Source: PALSA-1336 sp038203095
Lineage (GTDB): Bacteria > Patescibacteriota > Doudnabacteria > UBA920
DNA: 7,465 nt
Assembly (NCBI GenBank): GCA_038203095.1
Contig: JBBREH010000047.1
Location: 1 to 7,465 of the forward strand
Direction: 5' to 3'
Shown here: one piece after another, positions 1 through 6,836 of the stretch
Numbering within the stretch: position 1 is the stretch's first letter
How the letters are laid out: each line of letters begins with the position of its first letter
Program-made: the position numbers and the translations under genes
The notes under the pieces: generated by a model
Seen by the model: only the letters and a program-made list of their open reading frames with translations
Database searches by the model: none
What the model was told of the DNA's origin: nothing

Positions 1-1
1 T

Positions 2-124
2 ACTACCAATTCCTTGGACGGCAGTTTTAGTCACTTGAAAGATTTATTGAGAATCCATCGAGGACTAAAAAGGCATCGACGATACAAACTCATCCAGGAG
101 ATTTTAGCAAATCCTAAGCACTAG
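2..124 (+). CDS. Transposase C-terminal fragment (partial, 5' end outside window)
   Basis: An open frame enters from the left edge and ends at a TAG at 122-124, giving 40 residues. It begins TTNSLDGSFSHLKDLLRIHR, followed by a basic GLKRHRRYKLIQEIL stretch. The pattern T-T/N-N-S-L-[DE]-G-x-F-S-x-L-K, then H-x-G-L and a run of basic residues before a hydrophobic helix, is the usual C-terminal signature of DDE-type insertion-sequence transposases, where the glutamate/aspartate-rich helix closes the catalytic domain. This is recognised from family knowledge, not from a search. It is the only gene on the + strand and faces the leftward operon tail to tail. No inverted repeat marking an element end could be identified between its stop and 216. 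The rest of the gene lies outside, so I cannot say whether it is intact. The IS family is unassigned. Confidence 0.6.
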   Translation, partial: TTNSLDGSFSHLKDLLRIHRGLKRHRRYKLIQEILANPKH

Positions 125-158
125 AATTAAGTATTATACCAAACAATCTCAAATAATG

Positions 159-191
159 AAAAAATTCTTTGCGCTCGGCAAAGAATTTTTT
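159..191. terminator. Bidirectional intrinsic terminator between convergent genes
   Basis: A perfect 14-bp stem (AAAAAATTCTTTGC at 159-172 pairing with 178-191) closes a 5-nt loop. Because the outer six pairs are A:T, a U-run follows the GC-containing core in both directions. It lies 25 nt past the stop of the leftward three-TM gene and 34 nt past the stop of the rightward transposase fragment, so it can end transcription from both sides. Confidence 0.85.
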
Positions 192-216
192 GGGTGTTTT
201 ACTTACTATTTTTCAG

Positions 217-567
217 CTATCGTTTAATTTCTTTTTTACCATTTTTAGCAATTGACTCTTCCCCATCAAGCCGTCTTATTATTCGATAAAATTCGATAGC
301 TGCCATCATGAAAAAGAAACTTTGAAACAAATCAAACCACTGAACATAAACAACCCAGTTAGGCAAAGTATTATAGCCGAGAACGTCTAAGATTTTTCTG
401 CAGGTATAAATTCCCATTGAAATGAAGCATAACCAAATAAAAGTTGCTAGCATTTTATGCGCCCGCCACAAACAGTTAATAATTGCAACCAAACAAACCA
501 GGCAAAAGGCTAGGGAAATAAATGCCAAAATTTCACTTAACGCGGAAAATTGAGTAAGACTAAACAT
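217..567 (-). CDS. Small three-TM membrane protein, unknown function
   Basis: The protein has 116 residues with three hydrophobic segments at about 11-33, 38-56 and 72-96. They are joined by short loops, and a charged C-terminal tail (RRLDGEESIAKNGKKEIKR) follows. Basic residues after TM1 (WRAHK) and after TM3 (YRIIRRL) suggest both faces are cytoplasmic, but topology was not computed. I chose the ATG at 567 (MFSLTQF), which lies 4 nt after the stop of the upstream gene. A longer reading from 654 would overlap that gene by 83 nt and add a poorly hydrophobic, Cys/Lys/Thr-rich leader. No good Shine-Dalgarno precedes either start, so translational coupling is likely. It is the last gene of the operon, followed directly by the terminator. 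I do not recognise the family. The three-TM layout with aromatic residues (W34, W45, W71, W77) recalls small membrane sensor or scaffold modules, but no function is claimed. Confidence 0.75.
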   Translation of the reverse strand: MFSLTQFSALSEILAFISLAFCLVCLVAIINCLWRAHKMLATFIWLCFISMGIYTCRKILDVLGYNTLPNWVVYVQWFDLFQSFFFMMAAIEFYRIIRRLDGEESIAKNGKKEIKR

Positions 568-571
568 ATGT

Positions 572-1777
572 TTATTGGTTGTTATAAAGCAGCAAGTCCT
601 GCTCGTCGACTTTTTTAATAATTTGGGATAAAATGGAAACTTTATTATATTCAAAGTAAAGCACCAAACTGAACAAAAACAGCAAAGCCATTAAAGCCTG
701 GAAAAAAATCATATAACTTACTTTACCGTCGCTACTTAAGGGCAAAAAGACACCGCCTTTAACCGTAAAACTGTCAGCCGACGTGGCAATAATATCTTTG
801 GAAGGCACACGGGCTGTAAACTTATAAGTGCCTTCGGGCAAATCCGGATTGATATAAAAAGTTTTTAGCACAGAAAGCTGAGTTGCTACGGCCATGGTTT
901 GGGAAGATTGCATTATTATTTTACCCGTGCTGTCCTCAACAATATACTGAACAATAACGTCAACCGGATTACCCGCTGAACCAAAATTTATCAATTTAAT
1001 ACTGGCTACCAATTCGTCACCCGGGCTGACGGTTTGAAACTGCTGCGGAATTTTTACTATAACGTCAAACAAATTATTGCTCGCCAACGACGGTATAAAT
1101 TTAGGGTTTTGGAGATAATGGGGAGTCGGCTTGGCCACGGCCGCTGGGTTAATATAAAAACGCAAACTCTCTTTAGCAAAAATTAACGGATCATTAGGAT
1201 CCTGGACTGTCAAATTTATTGTATGGACTCCGGGCAAAACAGCTTCGCCGGATTGCCAGCTCCAACTTCCGCTACTATCCGCGTATGTCGTGGCCTGAAT
1301 AACTTGACTAGAGTGTATCGAAATAATGACAATGGCATTGGGAATATCAGATGTGCCTAAAAAAGTCGGGTTCTGAGTTTCAAAAACAGGGAGTCTTTCA
1401 GTTACACCATTGCCCAGAATGACATTCTTAACCCTGGCACCATTCCCAATTTTCAAAATGACCGAAGACTTATGAGCACCCGACGCGGCAAAGGGGTCTA
1501 GCTCTGGAGTAGTTGGCTGTACGGGAAAAACTTCATGCCTTTTATGAGCCTGGCTTATACTGTCCACAACCATCGGTCCGGGCGTAACTACCATCACCGC
1601 CGCGCTAACTCCAACTGCCTCGATTGAAAAGCCTGCCTGTTGAGCTTCTGCTAAAAAAATAACGGCAAAAATTCCATATATAGTTACAAAAACAAAGACT
1701 ACGGAAGTGGCCAGCATCGACATATGACACAACCTGACAAAATGGTTTCGCGTCCATTTTTTTGGCTTAATTTGCAT
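572..1777 (-). CDS. Two-TM envelope protein with Ig-like extracytoplasmic domains
   Basis: The protein has 401 residues. A basic N-terminus (QIKPKKWTRNHFVR) precedes TM1 at about 22-44, and a second TM lies at about 353-375, followed by a short charged tail. The ~310 residues between them should therefore be outside the membrane. Residues about 137-210 look like a bacterial Ig-like fold: TFLGTSDIPNAIVIISIHS, then SGSWSW, then PGVHTINLTVQDPN, the usual 'additional stress/transition' Ig pattern. Residues about 245-340 look like a second beta-sandwich of the CARDB or intracellular-proteinase-inhibitor type (SPGDELVASIKLINFGSAGN, then LPEGTYKFTARV). The linker at 75-100 is Pro/Thr-rich. It starts 10 nt after the LytR_C gene, with only AGG three bases before the ATG, and its stop is 4 nt before the next start, so it is the middle gene of an operon. 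Later Met codons at 19 and 21 are possible starts, but they would remove the basic flank of TM1. Likely role: envelope scaffold or ligand-binding surface protein (inference). Confidence 0.85.
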   Translation of the reverse strand: MQIKPKKWTRNHFVRLCHMSMLATSVVFVFVTIYGIFAVIFLAEAQQAGFSIEAVGVSAAVMVVTPGPMVVDSISQAHKRHEVFPVQPTTPELDPFAASGAHKSSVILKIGNGARVKNVILGNGVTERLPVFETQNPTFLGTSDIPNAIVIISIHSSQVIQATTYADSSGSWSWQSGEAVLPGVHTINLTVQDPNDPLIFAKESLRFYINPAAVAKPTPHYLQNPKFIPSLASNNLFDVIVKIPQQFQTVSPGDELVASIKLINFGSAGNPVDVIVQYIVEDSTGKIIMQSSQTMAVATQLSVLKTFYINPDLPEGTYKFTARVPSKDIIATSADSFTVKGGVFLPLSSDGKVSYMIFFQALMALLFLFSLVLYFEYNKVSILSQIIKKVDEQDLLLYNNQ

Positions 1778-1787
1778 AGACCTATTA

Positions 1788-2627
1788 CTATTTGCCCAAA
1801 ATTATTAGCGCATCGGCAGAACTTTTCGCCTCACCAAAAGGCAACGTCTCGGCGGAATCTGAAAGAACAATTTTTTTAATGTCGCTAATTACCTGTGAGG
1901 TGGCTTTGTCAGTTAAAGCCTGAACCGTTGTTTTTGAATAAACTGTATTTGCATTACCTGTTTTAATTACGGAAAACTCTCCGTCGGCTTCCAACAAAGC
2001 TTTGACCTGTCCAGCTAGCCCGTTTTTTCCGGAACCATTCCTAATTTCCACACTAATTTTTTGAGGCGAGGATGAAGCAGACAAAGGCGCCGTAGTAAGG
2101 TTGCCGGACGATGGCGTAGAAGTACCTATGTTTAAGGGCGCAAGCTCAATAATTTTATTTTCATCCGGACGGTAAAGCACGGCTTTTTTTGCTGTAGCAA
2201 AAATCAGGACCTTGTCGCCGAGCTTGGCATTAACAAAGAACGGCTGATCTTTAAGCTTTTCCAAGTCAGCCACCGTAGCTATTGTGGGCTCTTCATTGTC
2301 AGGCAAAACCATTAACTTACCGACCGCAACAAGGAGCTCTTTATTAGCAGTAGACACTGCTTTGACCTCATTACTCTTACTGCTTTCGGATTGCGCAGAT
2401 TTTAGCTTATTTTCAAGAGAAGAAAGACTATTTTTTAACTTGTAATTCTGCCAAGCCATACCACCTGCTAATACTGCCATTAAAACTACAATACAAAAAA
2501 CCAGCACTTTATAAAAGCTGGCCTTGGCCTTGGATGTAGGATGACTTGCGGTATCTGTTTGGGCATACCGCTCAAAAGATTGCTCACCTATTTTAGAGCT
2601 GGAAATTTTTATTTTTGCTTTCGGCAT
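1788..2627 (-). CDS. Membrane-anchored LytR_C-domain protein
   Basis: The protein has 279 residues: a polar basic N-terminus (1-38), one TM at about 39-59, then a short predicted coiled coil (about 60-88, NSLSSLENKLKSAQS). A middle domain at about 96-165 contains VGKLMVLPDNEEPTIATV and DKVLIFATAKKAVLYRP. A Ser/Thr/Pro linker (168-188) leads to a C-terminal LytR_C domain (about 190-279). The LytR_C call rests on the VEIRNGSGKNGLAGQV motif, the IKTGNAN turn, T-T-V-Q-A near 235 and the closing ADALIILGK. In this family the domain usually sits at the C-terminus of LytR-CpsA-Psr wall-polymer ligases or alone on a membrane anchor. Here no LCP catalytic domain is present, so it is probably a binding or structural envelope protein rather than an enzyme. 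The ATG at 2627 lies about 16 nt after the predicted transcription start, with no Shine-Dalgarno. It is the first gene of a leftward three-gene operon. The reading frame ends with three stops in tandem (TAG TAA TAG). Confidence 0.88.
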   Translation of the reverse strand: MPKAKIKISSSKIGEQSFERYAQTDTASHPTSKAKASFYKVLVFCIVVLMAVLAGGMAWQNYKLKNSLSSLENKLKSAQSESSKSNEVKAVSTANKELLVAVGKLMVLPDNEEPTIATVADLEKLKDQPFFVNAKLGDKVLIFATAKKAVLYRPDENKIIELAPLNIGTSTPSSGNLTTAPLSASSSPQKISVEIRNGSGKNGLAGQVKALLEADGEFSVIKTGNANTVYSKTTVQALTDKATSQVISDIKKIVLSDSAETLPFGEAKSSADALIILGK

Positions 2628-2649
2628 AAAATATTTTTATCTTAACTTA

Positions 2650-2678
2650 TTTATAGCACAAAACGGTAAAATCCGCAA
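2650..2678 (-). promoter_or_regulatory. Promoter of the LytR_C / Ig-like / three-TM operon
   Basis: On the minus strand there is TTGCGG (2678-2673), 17 nt, then TATAAA (2655-2650), with an extended -10 (TGC immediately before TATAAA). Transcription should begin near 2643, giving a leader of about 16 nt before the ATG at 2627. The -35 abuts the T-run of the preceding terminator, so the two units are separated within about 100 bp. Confidence 0.7.
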
Positions 2679-2710
2679 AAAAAACCCTTTCAGGATGAAA
2701 GGATTTTTTT
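2677..2710 (-). terminator. Intrinsic terminator of the giant fibre gene
   Basis: On the minus strand, CCTTTCA (2702-2696) pairs with TGAAAGG (2692-2686) around a 3-nt loop. The stem is followed by G and eight T (2685-2677) and preceded by a matching A-run, so the structure could also act on the + strand. It begins about 20 nt after the TAA at 2730-2732. Confidence 0.85.
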
Positions 2711-2729
2711 AAATACGATTTTACAGCAA

Positions 2730-5700
2730 TTATTGAGCGCCAACAACGAATGGCGACGACGAGGCGGACACCCCGGCAGGCGGAGTCAGAGGATCTTGCG
2801 ATGGAGGATTACTTAAAACCGTCTGGGGCAAAGAAGGACCCACGCCCCCTGCAGATACGGGTGTTGTAGTAGTCGTGGCAGCTGGAACCACCAAAGCATC
2901 TACTGCCGCGGCTGGAGTGCTACTAGCTATAGGCTGGACAGCCGACAACACAACTGCTACCGGGGTAGATGTAGCCGTCAGAGCAGGCGATGCCAAAGCC
3001 AATGGAGTTGCCGGCTGGCTAATACTGGCACCCAAGACATCCGGCGCATTCGGAACAGAAACACCTTTGGAACTAAACAGCTTGGCGCTTTTAACCGCTA
3101 GAGCAATCCAGCTAAAACTTATGTCCGTTGGCGCGGGTTTGTTAAGCGTAATGGTAAAACCTAATGAGCTCTTTTTTATTACAACGAACTGGATATTATT
3201 ATTAAAAATATTTTGAGAAAAATTATTGGCGTCCAAAATTTGTGTGTCAGAGGTAGAAGAAGCGTCGACATTCTGGGTAATGCCTGTGCTGACAATTGGT
3301 TGCTCCAAATACGCCCGATCAAACGTCACTTCCACAGTTTGCGCGTTTTTCTTGATAACCGCAAAACCGGCAGTATCGGTGTTAAAATATGGCCGACCGA
3401 TAAAATTCAAATCACTCAAAATTTCCAATTGACTGCCAATGGCAGAAATGCTGTCTACGCTTAAACCGCTTGCTAAAGTAATGCGGCCATTAATAACCAG
3501 GCCGGAGTCAGGCTTAGCCAGCTTTGACAAATTCAAAGACAGTTCATCATACTTGCTAAATAAAGTTTTTTGGTCATCAAACAGTTTGCCAATCTGCGTC
3601 GTGGAAGTGGCCTTAAAATCGTTTAAATTATTTTGAACGCTCAATATGGCAGTTTCGGTAGAAGATGCGCGGGCAGAAAGCTGGTTGGACATATCCTTTA
3701 GCGCAGACAAATCTGGGCTCTGAATACGCCCAACATTCAAACTCTCCAAAGTGGCTGAGGCTGCAATAATCGAGCCTGTAAAACTGGCATTACCCACCGC
3801 GTCAAAAGTCACACCATCACTGCCAAATATTGACTTAACGGAGAGCATGCCATTTTGAGGTAAAATAATTTGCAAGCCTTTGTCCAAAGCCGAATAGATT
3901 TTATCTACGTTTAAAGATTGAGATGTTAACTTTGGGGTAATTACTTCCACACCGGCAAACGCCCGATCAGTAAAAATTTCTGACAGTTGGGTTGATGTAG
4001 CAACCGCCGTAGGAGAGGAAACAAAGGCCTGTAAAATTTTTAGAGAATCTGTGTTGGAACTGTCCAAGGCCAAACCCAAAACAACATCTCCAATGGCTAC
4101 CCCGTTAAAATAGCCTGAACGCACAAAAACCATAATTTTAGGCACCAGAGCGACGTTAGTGGTCGGATCAAAATCTTCTAAAGCCTGACCCACAACCCAG
4201 CCCGCCTTTACGGCTTTCATACCTATGCCCGGCAGGTTTGACGAAGTAATAAAATCGCCTGTATGAATGACCTGGGTAGCCAAAATCTTAACCGGCACTC
4301 TTCCGGCTAAGGCTATAGCGGGACGTAGCGGATTAATTTCGTAATGCGCGCCAGTCATTAACTGCACGCCGTTGCCATCCACTACCGTAGCCGGATTAGT
4401 GGAAACAATACCCAAGGCTTTTTTATCATAAGCTCCGCGGCTCTTTTGCACCACGCCGTGCACAGTGTCGGCCACAGCATTAGCCACAGCATCAATACTG
4501 ACAATATCGGCATAATCCATTGCCTCACTAGCCGGATAAATTTCTGCGTAATCAGTACAATTGCCGGTGGTCAATGCGTGTGGCGCGCTGGCAAAGTTAG
4601 AACAATTGGCAACAACTACAAATTTGGCAGTGGGTGCGCTCGTTCCAACTCCCACATTCCCCTTCTGATCAACGACTAACATAGATACACCGGTGGAGGA
4701 AGTTATTTGCAAAGGGGCTTTGCCAGTCACGCCTTGCACATTAAAAGTATAAGCGGATGTAGTGGCATTAACTCCGGCTACTGTGCCATCGTCCAATATA
4801 ATGCCGCTGCCCAAGGTGTTTTGGTCAACCCAACGGCTTGTATATCCGTTAGTGCCTGAGCCCAAAGCCAATATACCGGCTTTATCCGGGAATCGAAACT
4901 GCCTATTAGTAGAAAGCAGGGAAAAATCTAACTGTCCATAAAAACCGGAGATGGAATCAAAAATTCGAACTGATCCCGGAGTACCTGTACTGGTTTTAAT
5001 GCCGGGCATTAGTAAAATATTACCTCCATTAAATGCTGTCCCGCCCGCAGCCGAACCGGCAATAATATTAACATTGCCGCCGTTGCCCTTTGTGGAAGCA
5101 GAACCTGACAACAAAGTCACAAACCCACCGTTGCCTGAAGTAAAACCACCGTTACCCGCGTTAATAGTCACCTCGCCGCCTTTGCCAATAGGAGCGCCTT
5201 GACCACCTGTAATATTTGCCGGTCCGCCTTTACCAATTGCGTCTCCCCCGCCACCGTAAAGGTCTAATATCGCCCCTTGTGCTCCGTTGCCCTGGTCTTC
5301 GTAACCGGGACGAAACTGCAAAATTCCACCCGGTTTCCCGGAGCTACCCATCCCGGTAGCAAACTGCAAACCATTACCCCAAGCCCCGGCGTTAGTTTGG
5401 TCTAATGTTTTAATTGTATAAGTTGTAGGTAACGCGTCCGGAAGAAAACTTATGCCGCCGGACAGGCCGACTGTGCCACTAACAAATAATTTATAAGCCG
5501 GCGTTGTAGTGCCTATCCCAACATTGCCGCCTGGCAAAACCGTAAATAATGACGCGCCTGTTGATGAATTAATTTGAAGCGGTTTATTACCTCCCGAACC
5601 CTGGACTAAAAAACTTACGCCTGATGAAGTCGCGTTTACGCCGGTCACCGCGCCATTGTCTATAAACAGACCGCTACTCATGGTGGTTGATGAGGTCCAG

Positions 5701-6836
5701 CGCGCCAAATAATCTTTACTGCCGCCGGAAAGAGACGCGGAAGCGGTTCCAAAATACAAATTACCGTTGGCGTCGCTAATCAGTGCCTGCCCAGCACCTG
5801 GGGTAGTAGTTGGCAAAGTTAAAGTATATGACACTGCAAGCGTCGTGGTGGCCAATAATCTAATTACTGATTGGTTGGTGGTTGAACCAGTATTAAAAAT
5901 CATAGCAGATGCCAATCCGGCACCCTTGCTACCCAGTTGGATGTCCCCAATTATTTGCAGAGCAGACGACGGCGTGGCGGTACCGACGCCGAAATTCCCG
6001 GCAGAAGTAAACGCAGCCAAAACGCTTCCAGAGCTATTTCTAAATTCTGCAAGGTTAGAAGTTTGTGAACTGGTAGCCTGGACAACAAATGCGACCACAG
6101 ACGCGCTACGCGAAGCAACATATAATCCTGCCTGCGGAGTGGAAGTTCCCACGCCCACATTCCCACCCATAAATACGGCCGCAGCACCAGCTCCGTTTTG
6201 TAAAACTTGTAAAGCAGCACCCTGCACATTTGAGCCCGCGTTAATCATTGAAGCCGGCGCAGAAGTGGCCGTATCGGGATTATATGTCACCAGCATAGCC
6301 GAAGCGGTGGTGGAAGTGGAAACAATCGCAATGCGGCCATCGCCAATTAGGTTATTGGCGTTAAAGGCAAAGGCCGCAGAAACCAATTGTTTTCGCGGCA
6401 GCATTTCCCCGTCATAACCGCTACCGGAGTTAAAATTAACGGTTAAATAAAGCTGGCCGGTAGAAAAATTCACACTGGATAAATCGGTGTAGGTACCCAG
6501 TTTTACACTAAATACTCCATTAGCAAAATTTACTTGCGAACCGCCGTTGCTGCCATCCCAGGTTTCAGTCCATAATAAATTTCCGCCAGAAGCTGCGTTA
6601 TAAATTTTAAACTGCACGCTGTAATTACCATCAGCTATGTTTGTCCCGTCGCTTTGCTTGGTAAGCTTGCCCTGAAAATTAATTAACTTTGGGATGGCAG
6701 CTTGGGTATAGTAAACCTGGCTTAATGCCAAAATAATAAAGCTAACCAAAAACAGCGACAATCTCTGTTTGCGCTTCCTAACATCAAAATTAGTATTACT
6801 TATGGGGGCTCTCATTTGTATTTTTGTTTTGTTCAC
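2730..6836 (-). CDS. Giant secreted modular fibre/adhesin-like protein with phage-tailspike (peptidase G2-like) domain
   Basis: The protein has 1368 residues. Order of parts: basic N-terminus and signal peptide/TM (about 21-47, likely cleavage near TQA-A at 46/47). An N-terminal beta domain (48-160) starts IPKLINFQGKLT and ends EMLPRKQLVSAAFAFNA, a layout common at the mature start of secreted bacterial fibre proteins. Tail-fibre-like GN(V/F)G(V/I)GT..P motifs lie at 225, 280, 437 and 726. A duplicated ~79-residue module (374-452 and 663-741) flanks a glycine-rich five-repeat region (535-612). A cysteine pair (C745, C760) precedes a domain with DYAEIYP (762-768), LGIVSTNPA and IALAGRVPVKI (841-851), matching the phage-appendage peptidase G2 pattern. 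Next come beta-rich repeats (940-1040), a coiled coil (about 1041-1108), a lectin-like beta domain (about 1146-1252) ending FSWIALAVKSAK, and a Pro/Thr/Ala/Val tail. There is no LPXTG motif and no C-terminal TM. The start is GTG, chosen because AGGGGGGAGA lies about 11 nt upstream; ATG at codon 8 is the alternative. It forms its own transcription unit. Probable role: cell-surface attachment fibre (inference). Confidence 0.9.
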   Translation of the reverse strand: MNKTKIQMRAPISNTNFDVRKRKQRLSLFLVSFIILALSQVYYTQAAIPKLINFQGKLTKQSDGTNIADGNYSVQFKIYNAASGGNLLWTETWDGSNGGSQVNFANGVFSVKLGTYTDLSSVNFSTGQLYLTVNFNSGSGYDGEMLPRKQLVSAAFAFNANNLIGDGRIAIVSTSTTASAMLVTYNPDTATSAPASMINAGSNVQGAALQVLQNGAGAAAVFMGGNVGVGTSTPQAGLYVASRSASVVAFVVQATSSQTSNLAEFRNSSGSVLAAFTSAGNFGVGTATPSSALQIIGDIQLGSKGAGLASAMIFNTGSTTNQSVIRLLATTTLAVSYTLTLPTTTPGAGQALISDANGNLYFGTASASLSGGSKDYLARWTSSTTMSSGLFIDNGAVTGVNATSSGVSFLVQGSGGNKPLQINSSTGASLFTVLPGGNVGIGTTTPAYKLFVSGTVGLSGGISFLPDALPTTYTIKTLDQTNAGAWGNGLQFATGMGSSGKPGGILQFRPGYEDQGNGAQGAILDLYGGGGDAIGKGGPANITGGQGAPIGKGGEVTINAGNGGFTSGNGGFVTLLSGSASTKGNGGNVNIIAGSAAGGTAFNGGNILLMPGIKTSTGTPGSVRIFDSISGFYGQLDFSLLSTNRQFRFPDKAGILALGSGTNGYTSRWVDQNTLGSGIILDDGTVAGVNATTSAYTFNVQGVTGKAPLQITSSTGVSMLVVDQKGNVGVGTSAPTAKFVVVANCSNFASAPHALTTGNCTDYAEIYPASEAMDYADIVSIDAVANAVADTVHGVVQKSRGAYDKKALGIVSTNPATVVDGNGVQLMTGAHYEINPLRPAIALAGRVPVKILATQVIHTGDFITSSNLPGIGMKAVKAGWVVGQALEDFDPTTNVALVPKIMVFVRSGYFNGVAIGDVVLGLALDSSNTDSLKILQAFVSSPTAVATSTQLSEIFTDRAFAGVEVITPKLTSQSLNVDKIYSALDKGLQIILPQNGMLSVKSIFGSDGVTFDAVGNASFTGSIIAASATLESLNVGRIQSPDLSALKDMSNQLSARASSTETAILSVQNNLNDFKATSTTQIGKLFDDQKTLFSKYDELSLNLSKLAKPDSGLVINGRITLASGLSVDSISAIGSQLEILSDLNFIGRPYFNTDTAGFAVIKKNAQTVEVTFDRAYLEQPIVSTGITQNVDASSTSDTQILDANNFSQNIFNNNIQFVVIKKSSLGFTITLNKPAPTDISFSWIALAVKSAKLFSSKGVSVPNAPDVLGASISQPATPLALASPALTATSTPVAVVLSAVQPIASSTPAAAVDALVVPAATTTTTPVSAGGVGPSLPQTVLSNPPSQDPLTPPAGVSASSSPFVVGAQ
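4614..4850 (-). repeat. Second copy of duplicated fibre module (residues 663-741)
   Basis: It aligns without gaps to residues 374-452 of the same protein, with about 39 of 79 residues identical by hand count. Shared landmarks are Y..RW, SG, GVNAT, VQG, PLQI, SSTG and GNVG.GT..P. It follows the glycine-rich repeats and runs directly into the cysteine pair. Confidence 0.85.
5001..5234 (-). repeat. Five glycine-rich solenoid-like repeats (residues 535-612)
   Basis: The motif G-[KN]-G-G (NGG in the last copy) recurs at residues 535, 551, 568, 584 and about 602, a spacing of 16-18. In most copies it is followed by a short beta-strand pattern such as VTIN, VTLL, VNII or ILLM and then (A/S)G. The spacing fits one rung of a beta-solenoid or stacked glycine helices, as seen in surface and tail-fibre proteins. 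Confidence 0.75.
5481..5717 (-). repeat. First copy of duplicated fibre module (residues 374-452)
   Basis: This is the partner of the copy at residues 663-741, offset by exactly 289 residues. It begins near KDYLARW and ends just after GNVGIGTTTP. The protein-level match is clear while the DNA has diverged, so the duplication is old or the module was recruited twice from a common family. Confidence 0.85.

Noticed and set aside
793..806. 14-base direct match (TATCTTTGGAAGGC) to 7353-7366
   Set aside because: One copy lies inside the Ig-like gene and the other in the right edge. A single match of this length in 7.4 kb is close to chance, and nothing flanks it.
5767..6417. 216-codon + strand open frame opposite the fibre gene
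   Set aside because: It lies wholly within the fibre gene on the other strand. Its Pro/Ala/Val-rich composition is the mirror of Ala/Gly/Thr codons, and no start signal or domain is visible. The other + strand frames between 2875 and 5202 are rejected for the same reason.
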